DNA from: RGIG3701 sp030530205
GTDB lineage: Bacteria; Planctomycetota; Planctomycetia; Pirellulales; Thermoguttaceae
NCBI GenBank assembly: GCA_030530205.1
Contig: JAUMVK010000012.1
Location: forward strand, 1-64,000
DNA: 64,000 bases
Direction of reading: 5' to 3'
Below are positions 34,258 through 42,988 of this stretch, one piece after another. Both the position numbers and the translations under genes were made by a program. Every line of letters begins with the position of its first letter. Position 1 is the first letter of the stretch. The notes under the pieces were generated by a model that had not been told where the DNA came from, did no database searches, and was given only the letters and a program-made list of their open reading frames with translations.

Positions 34258-35835
34258 ATGGAATCGTTTGATGATTTTGCTCTTGAACCGGTTGGCAAAT
34301 CCCTTCCGCCCAAAATCCTCGCTGCCGTCGATATTGGGACGAACTCGATCCGTGCCGCAATCGCTGAATCGTACAGTGACGGCCGGCTGAAAATTATTGA
34401 GCAGTTGAACCGCGGTGTCTGGTTTGGAAAAGAAACCTTCCAGCGAGGTGGTCTTTCTGCCCAGTCGATGCGCGCTGGGATCGAAATCCTCAAAATGTTT
34501 CAGAAACGATTCGCTGAATACCACGTTGAACCGGTTCGAGTCGTTGCGACTGCTTCGATCCGTGAGGCTTCCAACGCTGACATTTTCATCGACAGAATCA
34601 AAATTTCTACCGGTTTGGATGTGAAAATCATTGATTCTTCGGAAGAGATCCAGCTTTCCGTTACGGCGATCCAGGAGGAACTGGGTGATGATTTCCCACG
34701 CGATGAATCGAAAAACGTTCTGATCGTGAACGTTGGGGGAGGCAGCACTCTTCTGGCGATTCTCCGCGGCGGGACGGTCATTCATTCCCAGATTTTGAAC
34801 ATTGGAACGATTCGTATGCGGGAATTTCTCACGGACCCGAACGACTCGCTCGAAAATAACGCGGCGATATTCCGTCACGCCATTCACGAAACCCTCACTT
34901 CTGCAGAGGCGTTCTTTCCGTTCCACGAGGTAGATCTCGCGCTGGCGATGGGGTCGGAACCTCGTTTTGTGGGGAAGCAAATTGGCCGGCCTTCCAAAAT
35001 CGGTGACCTGCAATCCGTACGCACGAGCCGTTTTGACGGTTTGGTCGAGCGATGCATGAAGATGGAAACCCCTCAGCTTTGCCAGACTTTTGGGATCAAT
35101 TTCCAGACCGCTGAAATGACGGTTCCGGCCCTTCTGACTTACCAGGAGATTTTTCAGAGGACGAAAGTTCCCTCTTTTCTGGTCGGTTCCGCTTCTATGC
35201 GCCACGGTGTACTGCGTGTAATGGCGAGTGAAGTCTGGGGGCTGGAAAATCTCGACTATCAAAACGACGTTTTGGATGCTGCCCGTTCCCTGGCCGAAAA
35301 ATACCGTGTGGACCTGGATTCTGCCAATCAGACGGAAAAACTGGCGATTCGTATTTTTGACGAGCTGAAGAACGAATACGCCCTCCCGCAGCGGTCGTGC
35401 CTTCTGCTTCGGGCGGCGGCGATCTTGCAGTATTGCGGTTGTTTCGTGAGTAACCGCTCGTTCCATAAACACTCTTTTTACCTGATCAGCAACTCGGAAA
35501 TCTTCGGTCTGCGTGACTACGAAAAGGAAATGACGGCGTACATCGCGCGTTACAGTTTCCGTTCGGCACCGAAACCGTCCCATCAGGCGTTTATGTCGCT
35601 TTCGCGGGAAACTCGTGTGGCCATTTCGAAACTGGCCGCTATTTTGCGGGTGGCGGACGCGCTGAATCACGGCAACCCGATCGATCCCGACACGCTTCAG
35701 TTTAAACGGGAAGAAAACGATTTGTATATTATTCTCCCGCCGGACGATACACTGCTCCTGAAAAATCGTTCTCTTAGCAGTCAGGGCCGAATGTTTGAAG
35801 ACGTTTTTGGTTTGAGAATCTTTTTCATGAGCTGA
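34258..35835 (+). CDS. ppx: Ppx/GppA-family exopolyphosphatase
   Basis: 525 residues. Removes terminal phosphate from polyphosphate, or hydrolyses pppGpp. The ASKHA-fold N-terminal domain shows the phosphate-1 motif AAVDIGTNSIRAAIAE, then VRVVATASIREASNAD, and the phosphate-2 motif IVNVGGGSTLLAIL. The C-terminal half is an HD-like helical domain (SFHKHSFYLISNSEI). Length matches E. coli Ppx (513). Position directly before ppk1 (33 bp) supports the polyphosphate role over a GppA role. Translation starts 11 bp after the transglutaminase stop, with GGTGA near the ATG. Confidence 0.9.
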   Translation: MESFDDFALEPVGKSLPPKILAAVDIGTNSIRAAIAESYSDGRLKIIEQLNRGVWFGKETFQRGGLSAQSMRAGIEILKMFQKRFAEYHVEPVRVVATASIREASNADIFIDRIKISTGLDVKIIDSSEEIQLSVTAIQEELGDDFPRDESKNVLIVNVGGGSTLLAILRGGTVIHSQILNIGTIRMREFLTDPNDSLENNAAIFRHAIHETLTSAEAFFPFHEVDLALAMGSEPRFVGKQIGRPSKIGDLQSVRTSRFDGLVERCMKMETPQLCQTFGINFQTAEMTVPALLTYQEIFQRTKVPSFLVGSASMRHGVLRVMASEVWGLENLDYQNDVLDAARSLAEKYRVDLDSANQTEKLAIRIFDELKNEYALPQRSCLLLRAAAILQYCGCFVSNRSFHKHSFYLISNSEIFGLRDYEKEMTAYIARYSFRSAPKPSHQAFMSLSRETRVAISKLAAILRVADALNHGNPIDPDTLQFKREENDLYIILPPDDTLLLKNRSLSSQGRMFEDVFGLRIFFMS

Positions 35836-35868
35836 TTTTTCCTTACTCAAAACCTCACTAATTCATAT

Positions 35869-38073
35869 ATGTCACCCAAAAAACACAAAATACCGACTGG
35901 CCTCCCGGAAAATTTCATCAATCGTGATTTGAGCTGGCTTGCGTTTAACGAGCGGGTCCTTCATGAAGGACTTGATGAAAAGGTTCCGTTCGCAGAACGC
36001 CTCAAATTCCTCGCGATCACCAGCTCCAATCTGGATGAATTCTTTAGAATTCGCATGGGGAACATTCTTCAGCGGGAACGTGCCGGGCGTGAAGAAGCAA
36101 CCAATGAATCGAAAGAAGCGTCCGAGCTTTTGGCCAAAATTTCCGCTAAAACGCACTCGCTGATGAAAACCGTGTCGAATGAATTCCATGAAATGCTGGA
36201 TGAACTCCCCCGGTTCGGGCTTTCGGTCTCGGGTTTAAAAGATTTAAGCGACCAGGAAAGCTCTTACTTGCGGAATTATTTGGCCGATGAAATTCTTCCA
36301 GTTCTTACGCCTCTGGCGATCGAGGATTTCAATCCTATGCCGATTCTTCCGGCGCTTCAGCTTCACGTTGCTTTGCGTTTGCGCGTTCCCTCAAGTATTT
36401 CAGCCCTGAAATCTTCCGATTCAGGAACGTATGTGCCCCATAAAAAGAATCGGCGAAAAGCTCCAATTCAGGAAAGTTATGAGGAAAAACTTGCCGTGGT
36501 CCCTGTGCCGGATCAGCTGATGCGACTGGTACGTTTCTACGATTCCACGGAACAGACACGTTTCGTTTTTCTGGAACAGATCATCGCCCGGAACGCCGAC
36601 CTGATTTTTCCGGGGTGTGAAGTCCTTGCTCATGCGATTTTCCGAATTACCCGTGACGAAGACGTTTCCATTTCTGTTGATTCGGCTAATTACGCCCAGA
36701 GCGTGGAAAATGCCGTGATCTCGCGCAAGTATCAGGATGCGGTTCGTCTGGAAATTTCTGAGGGGGCCGATGTTTTGATTCGCCGTAAACTTGCCGCGAT
36801 GCTGAATATTCAGGATCGTGACATTTACGATGTTCTGGAACCTCTTGATACGACGGTTTTGTTTGAGCTTTCCGAACATTTTCGGCTCCAGAATGAACAT
36901 TACCCGGAGTGGAAGCCCGTCCTGCCGGCTGATCTGAAAGACTGCGAAGACCTTTATGAACGCATTTCACAGCGTGATATTATGCTTTTTATGCCGTATG
37001 AGAAATTCACGCCGGTAGTGGACCTTCTGGAAAAGGCCGCAAGCGATCCAAACGTTTTCGCGATCAAACAAACGCTCTACCGTACGAGCGGCGATTCTCC
37101 CATCGTTAAAGCCTTGATCAAGGCGGCTCAGAACGGCAAGGAAGTGACGGTTCTGGTGGAACTGCGCGCCCGATTCGATGAGTCCCGAAACATTCAGTGG
37201 ACACAGCGGCTCGAAGATGCCGGCTGCCACGTTATCTATGGAATCGTAGGCTTCAAAACACACGCCAAAGCCCTTTTGATCATCCGGCGTGAAAAAGGCC
37301 GAATCGTGCGGTACGCACACCTTTCGACCGGAAACTATAATGATAAAACCGCCAAGTTGTATTCTGACATCGCACTGATGACCTGTAACCCGGAAATCAC
37401 GGCGGACATCGCCGCTTTTTTCAACATTCTGACGGGTTACTCCGAGTCCGTTGGCTGGAAAAGACTCACTGTTGAGCCGGTTTTGCTCAGACGCCGTTTT
37501 CTCGAGTTGATCGAACGTGAGATCACCGTTTCCACGCCGGAACAGCCGGGCTGTATTCGCGCCAAGATGAACGCTTTGGAAGACCGCGCCGTCATTGAGG
37601 CGCTTTACCGTGCGTCCCAACGCGGAGTTAAAATTCAGCTCAACGTTCGAGGAATTTGCTGTCTGAAGCCGGGGATTCCTGGGCTTTCGGAAAACATTCA
37701 GGTCTTTTCGATCATTGACCGGTTTTTGGAACACGCGAGAATTTTCTACTTCCAAAACGCGGGTAACCCGGAGGTTTACCTTGCCAGCGCCGACTGGATG
37801 ACGCGAAATCTGGATCACCGTCTTGAGATTCTGTTTCCGGTTTTGGCTCAGCCTCTGAGAAAACGAATTCTCAGTGCGCTAAACCTTTACCTCACGGACA
37901 ATCAGAAATCGCACGAGCTTCAGCCGGACGGCACGTGGAAAAAGCGTAAACCCGGCAAGAATCAGGAAAAGATCCGAGCTCAGGAGATTTTGTACCGTCA
38001 GGCAGTCGAGGCCGCGAACGCGCCGCCCGCCACGCCTCTGCAGTACATTCCGCTGCAAAAACCGGATAAATAA
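35869..38073 (+). CDS. ppk1: polyphosphate kinase 1
   Basis: 734 residues; reversible synthesis of polyphosphate from ATP. The N-domain begins with NFINRDLSWLAFNERVL and SSNLDEFFRIRMG. The phospholipase-D-like catalytic domains contain the autophosphorylated His in GFKTHAKALLII and the second His in EHARIFYFQNAG. The binding signature AHLSTGNYNDKTAKLYSD is complete. A Lys/Arg-rich tail (KKRKPGKNQEKIRAQE) ends the protein. Together with the upstream ppx it makes a polyphosphate turnover pair. Confidence 0.95.
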   Translation: MSPKKHKIPTGLPENFINRDLSWLAFNERVLHEGLDEKVPFAERLKFLAITSSNLDEFFRIRMGNILQRERAGREEATNESKEASELLAKISAKTHSLMKTVSNEFHEMLDELPRFGLSVSGLKDLSDQESSYLRNYLADEILPVLTPLAIEDFNPMPILPALQLHVALRLRVPSSISALKSSDSGTYVPHKKNRRKAPIQESYEEKLAVVPVPDQLMRLVRFYDSTEQTRFVFLEQIIARNADLIFPGCEVLAHAIFRITRDEDVSISVDSANYAQSVENAVISRKYQDAVRLEISEGADVLIRRKLAAMLNIQDRDIYDVLEPLDTTVLFELSEHFRLQNEHYPEWKPVLPADLKDCEDLYERISQRDIMLFMPYEKFTPVVDLLEKAASDPNVFAIKQTLYRTSGDSPIVKALIKAAQNGKEVTVLVELRARFDESRNIQWTQRLEDAGCHVIYGIVGFKTHAKALLIIRREKGRIVRYAHLSTGNYNDKTAKLYSDIALMTCNPEITADIAAFFNILTGYSESVGWKRLTVEPVLLRRRFLELIEREITVSTPEQPGCIRAKMNALEDRAVIEALYRASQRGVKIQLNVRGICCLKPGIPGLSENIQVFSIIDRFLEHARIFYFQNAGNPEVYLASADWMTRNLDHRLEILFPVLAQPLRKRILSALNLYLTDNQKSHELQPDGTWKKRKPGKNQEKIRAQEILYRQAVEAANAPPATPLQYIPLQKPDK

Positions 38074-38106
38074 ATATTCCCCCTTTTTCCCTTCAAGGAG
38101 CCACTC

Positions 38107-39357
38107 ATGAAAAAACTTTTGACCACCTTCTTCTTTCTTTTCCTGACCGTCTGCGCTCAGGCCATGCCCGAGTACGTTCAGCAGGATTCCTTCGACTGCC
38201 ATCCCCGGACGGGGATCGGAAACACCATCGCGAAGCTGAAAGCCGGTGAGACCGTCACCGTCGCCTACTTCGGCGGCTCGATCACCGCCCAGAACGGCTG
38301 GCGGCCGAAGACTTCCAAATTCCTCGGCGAGACGTTCCCGAACGCGACGATCAACGAGATCCACGCGGCCATCGGCGGCACTGGGTCCGACCTCGGCGTT
38401 TTCCGTCTCGGCTACGACGTTCTGCGCCACGATCCCGACCTGGTTTTCGTCGAGTTCGCGACCAATGACGGCGGGAACAATCCGATCAACATCTGGAAGC
38501 AGATGGAGGGGATCGTGCGTCAAATCTGGAAGCACAATCCAAAGACCGACATCGTGTTCGTCTATACCGTGACGGTCGCCACGGTCGGCGACTACCAGTC
38601 CGGTAAACTTGCCCGTGCCGCCGGAGCGATGGAAATGCTAGCCGATTTCTACGGGATCCCGACCATTAACTTCGGGAAGCGCGTCGCGCAGATGGTCGAT
38701 GAAGGGAAACTCATCATGAAGGGCGACGAAGCGCCGGAAGGGGTGATCCTCTTCGCGAAAGACGGCGTGCACCCGGGCGATGAGGGCCACGAGCTTTACC
38801 TGGCCGACATTAAAGCGGGTTTTGAGAAAATGAAGGATCTGCCCGGGATCGACCACGCGCCGCTGCTCGAAAAGGTCTTCATCGAAGGAAACTACGAAAA
38901 CGCCAAAATGGTCAGCATCACGCCCGAAATGCTCAAGGGTGAGTGGAAAAAAGTCGAAGAGGGTGAGCCGAATTATGGCTTCACCAACCGCACGGGTGAA
39001 CTTTGGTTTTCCGGCAAGCCCGGCAGCGCGCTGACGTTCAAATTCCGCGGCACGATGGCGAAACTCTACGACGTTTTGGGCCCCAACGCGGCTCAGGTTT
39101 ATGTGACGGTCGATGGGAAACGCGCCGAAAACCCGTCCAAGCGCTTCGACAGTTACTGCAGCTGGTATCGTCTGGCGACGCTCTGGTGCTTCTGCGACGA
39201 GAGAAGCCCGGAAGCGGTCCACGAAGTCACGGTGGAGATCGACTCGGTCCAGCCTGACCGCCACATCGTGAAAGAGTACCAGGACGGCGACCCGAAATAC
39301 GACGGCACGAACTGGTGGGTCGGCAAAATCATGCTCATCGGCGATCTGGTTGATTGA
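38107..39357 (+). CDS. secreted SGNH/GDSL hydrolase with C-terminal beta-domain
   Basis: 416 residues, signal peptide 1-19 (KLLTTFFFLFLTVCAQA). The SGNH blocks are visible: nucleophile Ser58 in YFGGSITAQ, Gly in AIGGTGSDLG, Asn120 in EFATNDGG, and DGVHPGDEGH with the Asp-x-x-His pair near 220. From ~270 a beta-sandwich follows (ELWFSGKPGSALTFKFRGTM, YVTVDGKR). This arrangement is common in carbohydrate esterases from plant-degrading PVC bacteria. AAGGAG lies before the ATG. An F-family element begins 13 bp after its stop. Confidence 0.85.
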   Translation: MKKLLTTFFFLFLTVCAQAMPEYVQQDSFDCHPRTGIGNTIAKLKAGETVTVAYFGGSITAQNGWRPKTSKFLGETFPNATINEIHAAIGGTGSDLGVFRLGYDVLRHDPDLVFVEFATNDGGNNPINIWKQMEGIVRQIWKHNPKTDIVFVYTVTVATVGDYQSGKLARAAGAMEMLADFYGIPTINFGKRVAQMVDEGKLIMKGDEAPEGVILFAKDGVHPGDEGHELYLADIKAGFEKMKDLPGIDHAPLLEKVFIEGNYENAKMVSITPEMLKGEWKKVEEGEPNYGFTNRTGELWFSGKPGSALTFKFRGTMAKLYDVLGPNAAQVYVTVDGKRAENPSKRFDSYCSWYRLATLWCFCDERSPEAVHEVTVEIDSVQPDRHIVKEYQDGDPKYDGTNWWVGKIMLIGDLVD

Positions 39358-39369
39358 TCACTTTGGTCG

Positions 39370-39563
39370 TTTGGAGTGCGATGATACAGTCGCGAAGCGA
39401 CATTCATCGCTTTCACTTGCGGCAATAAAGCCTCGCAGAGGCGTTTGCCGCTGAAGCACGCTGGACGTTCCCCACGAGAAAATCGTTTGGGGCACGCCAT
39501 ATTTTTCGGCCGCTAAGTGAAAGCGGCAAATGAAGCCTTCGGCTTCTGTATTGCCGCACTCCA
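39370..39563. mobile_element. F-family ~195-bp MITE-like element, copy 1
   Basis: It begins TTTGGAGTGCGATGATACAG and ends CTGTATTGCCGCACTCCA, so the termini are inverted. Each terminus folds into its own hairpin (GTCGCGAAGCGAC on the left, GAAGCCTTCGGCTTC on the right). A third hairpin, GCGGCAATAAAGCC facing GGCGTTTGCCGC, and a central AT-rich core lie between. No coding capacity. It lies 12 bp after the GDSL stop codon, in the opposite orientation to copies 2 and 3. Confidence 0.85.
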
Positions 39564-39585
39564 CATAAAAAAGAAAGTCCTTCCC

Positions 39586-40557
39586 ATGCGTTCTTCCCTT
39601 CTTTTTTTCCTCGTTTTTTTCACGGTTCTCCCGGCCTACGCCCAGCGCGAGGTCTGGCTCGAGGCGCTCGGCAAGCCGCAAAATTACGACTTCGAGCCGA
39701 CCGTCACGTCCGTGGAAACGTTTGAAACGCCAGAATTCCGCGCCGAGTTTTATCTCCAGCAGAACAGTCCGGACACACGCCAGAAGCTCCTCCTCTTGAA
39801 GCCGCTCGACTTGAAACCCGGGGAGAAACGCCCTGGGTTCGTCGTGCCGTATTACGACCCGGACCGAATGTGCGGCTACGACCTCGTGACGAAAAAACGC
39901 CTTCCGCCGGGGCGTGAGAACGCGGAATTCGGCCGTCAGCTCGTCCGTCAGGGTTTCGTGGTGGCTTGCGTCGAGCCGTACCCGTACAATCTGCTCACCG
40001 ACCCGGACGGGACCGCCCAGAAGCAGGGCCTCAAGTGGTGGGGGCGCGCGGCGGAAAAACTGCTTGCGGATCAGCCCACCTGGACCGGCATGGGAAAACT
40101 CACGGCCGACACGCGGCTGGCGATCGATTTTCTGGCAGCTCAGGACTGCGTGGACGCGAAGCGGCTGGGCATCGCTGGACACTCGCTCGGCGGCAAAATG
40201 GCGTTTTATACCGGCTCGCTCGATGACCGCATCTCGCTGATCTGGTCGAGCGATTTCGGAATGCGCTGGGAGGATACGAACTGGGACGCGCCGTGGTACT
40301 GGGGGCCTGAAAAGATTGCGTCGTTCCAAAAGAGCGGGCTGGAACACAGTTCCCTGCTGGCGCTGCACCCGGTGACGTTCATCCTGATCGCGGGCAAGGC
40401 AGACGGCGAGCAGACGCGCCCGCAGCTCGAACGCGCACAAAAACTCGAACCGCGCCTGGAGATCCACCTCCTCAATCACGCCACGGGCCACCAGCCGACG
40501 AAAGAGACCGTCGAGAAGACGCTGGAATTGATCAAAGAAAAGTTTGGCGTTCATTAG
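39586..40557 (+). CDS. secreted alpha/beta-hydrolase (dienelactone-hydrolase/acetyl-esterase-like)
   Basis: 323 residues from the ATG at 39586. Upstream in-frame codons from 39517 fall inside the F element and are rejected. The signal peptide is 1-19 (SSLLFFLVFFTVLPAYA). The alpha/beta-hydrolase core has Ser200 in the elbow GIAGHSLGGKMAF, a preceding oxyanion segment (RPGFVVPYYDPD) and a C-terminal His in LLNHATGHQP. The Asp is probably in ILIAGKADGEQ. It resembles glucuronoyl or acetyl esterases of carbohydrate-degrading bacteria; the substrate is unknown. It is bracketed by two inverted copies of the F element. Confidence 0.78.
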   Translation: MRSSLLFFLVFFTVLPAYAQREVWLEALGKPQNYDFEPTVTSVETFETPEFRAEFYLQQNSPDTRQKLLLLKPLDLKPGEKRPGFVVPYYDPDRMCGYDLVTKKRLPPGRENAEFGRQLVRQGFVVACVEPYPYNLLTDPDGTAQKQGLKWWGRAAEKLLADQPTWTGMGKLTADTRLAIDFLAAQDCVDAKRLGIAGHSLGGKMAFYTGSLDDRISLIWSSDFGMRWEDTNWDAPWYWGPEKIASFQKSGLEHSSLLALHPVTFILIAGKADGEQTRPQLERAQKLEPRLEIHLLNHATGHQPTKETVEKTLELIKEKFGVH

Positions 40558-40560
40558 TCA

Positions 40561-40756
40561 TTTGGAGTGCGGCAATACAGAAGCCGAAGGCTTCATTTGC
40601 CGCTTTCACTTAGCGACCGAAAATTTCAACGTCAAAAAAAGATTTTTCCCGTGGGAAATGCCCGGCGTACTTCAGCGGCAAACGCCTCTTCGAGGCGGAT
40701 TGCCGCAAAGGAAAGCGGTGAATGTCGCTTGCGCGACTGTATCACCGCACTCCAAA
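40561..40756. mobile_element. F-family MITE-like element, copy 2
   Basis: About 196 bp, inverse of copy 1 and parallel to copy 3: it starts TTTGGAGTGCGGCAATACAG and ends GTATCACCGCACTCCAAA. It starts 3 bp after the stop codon of the alpha/beta-hydrolase gene and ends 11 bp before the stop of the convergent GH84-like gene. Confidence 0.85.
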
Positions 40757-40767
40757 AAATCCTGAAT

Positions 40768-42648
40768 CTACTTCCAGAGTTTCAGCCACACGTCCATCGT
40801 TTTCAGCTCGGGGTTGAGGCGGTCGTAAATGGCCTGCGCGTTTTCCTTGTACTCAGGGCCGTACTCCGGGAAATCGGCCGTGGCGCAGAATCTTGCGATC
40901 TCGAGCGTCTTGCGCATCGGCTCCAGGTAAACGATCTCCAGCCGGTCACGGTTCAGGGCCGAGGACTTCGGCGCCTCCGCGTTCAGTTTGGCGCAAAGGG
41001 CGTCCAGCTCGTCGAGCAGCGCGAGGGCTTTCTCCCGGTTTTCCAGCGTCGTCAAGTGCGGCGGAAAGTCTTTTCCCACCTTAAAACCACGTCTCGGCAG
41101 GATGAACAGTTTCTTCAGTTCCACCAGTTTCGCGTCAAACTCCTGAGCCGTCTCGACCATTTCCGGGCCGTAGATCCAGCCGTAGATCGCGCGTTCGCAG
41201 CGGGCCTGATCGAAGGATTCGGGATTCCACGCCCAGAAGCCGAACAGCGTGTCGAGGTACTCCTCCGGGAACCCGCCGCCGACGCAGAAAAGCATGACGT
41301 TCTGCGTGAAATTCGGGAAATCGCGGATTTTGTCGTACTGCGGGGCGTGCCAGCCGGCGGAAAGCTGATGAAGCTCGATGTACGCGGGGAGCGGCGTTTT
41401 CGGGTCCCAACCCTCTTTTTCGACCCGGCCCGGACGCAGGGAGACCGCAATGTTCGCGTTATTCTCGAACCCGGCGCGCAGATGGATCAGATTGTGCCAC
41501 CAGGCGGGCTTGAGTTTCAGCCCCATCTTCGCGCAGAGTTCTGTATCGGCCTCGCACGGCAGCGTCGTGAAGTACCACTGGATCGAGTCAAAGCCCGGGA
41601 TCTTGCTCAGCTCGTGGTTTTGCGGGTGGTCCACTTTGTTGTACGCTCCCACCGCGGGAGTAAAGGCAAGCTGCTCCCCGGAAAGGCCGTGCTTCTTCGC
41701 AAGTTCAAGGAAATTCTGGATCGAAAGTTTCGGGTTGGTCCCGACCCCGATGTCGTCGAAGGAAAGCCACATTCCGTCTGCACCGAGAGCCAAAAGCTCC
41801 TCAAACGCCTGGTTCACGTCGGCGTAAAAACTGTTTTCGTTCAGTTTATCGAACCCGACGATGATCCCACCGGCTTTTTTGGTCGTCGCGGCTGCGACCA
41901 CGGCATAGATGAACATTCCGCGGCGGTGCATTTCCTCAATGACGCGCGAAACGGCCTCGCGGTCGATCTCCTGCCCCGGCATGAACCCCATCGGGGCGGC
42001 ATAAAGCGGGTAGGTCGGCGTTTCGGGATGCTTCGGATTGTCGCGCAGGTCGGCGTAGTTGATCCTCCCGCGGGCGAAAGCGTCCAGCGCCCCCGGAACC
42101 AGGTGCTGACGCAGCACAAAGTGCGGCCGGCCACGGCGCGCGATCGACGGCCAGTCCGTGACCTGGAAGGCCGCCAGCTCGACGCTCTGGTTTTCCTCGT
42201 TCCAGCGGAAAAGGTCGAGCAGGGCATACGCACCGTAAATCACGCCGTTGAAATCGTTCCCGCTGATGGAAACCGTGGGGGAGCCAGACTCAGAAAGGTT
42301 CCACGAGATCTGGAACGCGTTCGTCGTGCCTTCCGGAACGTCTTTCAGTGCGGCGACTCCCAGTGAGATTTTCACTCCGGCTTCCGCTTTTTCCGTGCCG
42401 GGTTTCTGCCCAAAGCGGTTTTTCAGGGTCTGCCGGATCATGGCGGCCGCGTACTGGAGCTGGGGCGAGGCCGGGTCGGAAAGCGTGATCTCGACTTTTG
42501 CAGGGTCCACGCGGAACGTCTGGCCGAGGTCTTCCGCCGCGCGTGGAGTCGGGAAGATCGGGCACTCCGCCGCCTGAAGGAAAGCGGGAAGCAGGAACGA
42601 AAGAAACGCCAAAAGGAAGGCGAAAACGGTAGGGGATGGTTTTTTCAT
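40768..42648 (-). CDS. secreted GH84-like beta-N-acetylglucosaminidase
   Basis: 626 residues, signal peptide 1-27 (VFAFLLAFLSFLLPAFLQAA). Residues ~30-165 match the GH20-type N-terminal alpha/beta domain (IFPTPRAAEDLGQTF, GNDFNGVIYGAYALLDLF). A barrel follows (RRGRPHF at ~172, MHRRGMFIYAVV), with the acidic pair Asp298-Asp299 in MWLSFDDIGVG, as in GH84 hexosaminidases that work by substrate-assisted catalysis. The C-terminal ~130 residues are helical. The N-terminal region of the barrel differs from well-known GH84 enzymes, so a related uncharacterised family is possible. It likely acts on chitin-, mucin- or peptidoglycan-derived GlcNAc. Confidence 0.75.
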   Translation of the reverse strand: MKKPSPTVFAFLLAFLSFLLPAFLQAAECPIFPTPRAAEDLGQTFRVDPAKVEITLSDPASPQLQYAAAMIRQTLKNRFGQKPGTEKAEAGVKISLGVAALKDVPEGTTNAFQISWNLSESGSPTVSISGNDFNGVIYGAYALLDLFRWNEENQSVELAAFQVTDWPSIARRGRPHFVLRQHLVPGALDAFARGRINYADLRDNPKHPETPTYPLYAAPMGFMPGQEIDREAVSRVIEEMHRRGMFIYAVVAAATTKKAGGIIVGFDKLNENSFYADVNQAFEELLALGADGMWLSFDDIGVGTNPKLSIQNFLELAKKHGLSGEQLAFTPAVGAYNKVDHPQNHELSKIPGFDSIQWYFTTLPCEADTELCAKMGLKLKPAWWHNLIHLRAGFENNANIAVSLRPGRVEKEGWDPKTPLPAYIELHQLSAGWHAPQYDKIRDFPNFTQNVMLFCVGGGFPEEYLDTLFGFWAWNPESFDQARCERAIYGWIYGPEMVETAQEFDAKLVELKKLFILPRRGFKVGKDFPPHLTTLENREKALALLDELDALCAKLNAEAPKSSALNRDRLEIVYLEPMRKTLEIARFCATADFPEYGPEYKENAQAIYDRLNPELKTMDVWLKLWK

Positions 42649-42792
42649 GGTCGTGAGTATCCTGTTTTATGGTGGTAAAATAATTAAGTCTCAAAGGACG
42701 CAAAAAACGTTGGGAAGGTCGAAGACCTTTCTGGAAATTCCAAAAACTTCAAACCCTTTTCCTGAGAGCGAGCGCCGCACGATTCAAGCCTC

Positions 42793-42930
42793 AATTTAAA
42801 CACGGATTTCCACGGATTAAAAGGATTTCCACGGATTTTTAAAAAGGAATTTGAAGGGTTGGCTGGAGTTTCAGTGAAAAAAATGGAATCCTTTTAATCT
42901 TTTTAATCCGTGAAAATCCCTGTTTAAATA
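42793..42930. repeat. B-family inverted repeat, copy 3
   Basis: TTTAAACACGGATTTCCACG with a partial internal duplication (GGATTTCCACGGATT twice) pairs with TTTAATCCGTGAAAATCCCT. Similarity to the flank of copy 1 extends left to about 42722 (AAAAACTTCAAACCCTTTTC). It lies in the 340-bp gap upstream of the GH84-like gene and downstream of the GH5-like gene; nothing else is seen there. Confidence 0.85.
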
Positions 42931-42988
42931 AAGGCGGGAAGTGGAAAGGGCCTGACGTTTAAAAGGGACTGGGGTTTGGAATTTCCCT

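Noticed and set aside
40567..42366. 599-codon open frame opposite the GH84-like gene
   Set aside because: It starts inside the F element and then runs antisense to a gene with signal peptide and barrel motifs.
42649..42988. tRNA or small RNA gene in the 340-bp gap
   Set aside because: No T-loop (GGTTCGAATCC type) or cloverleaf was found; the structure is the B-family repeat.
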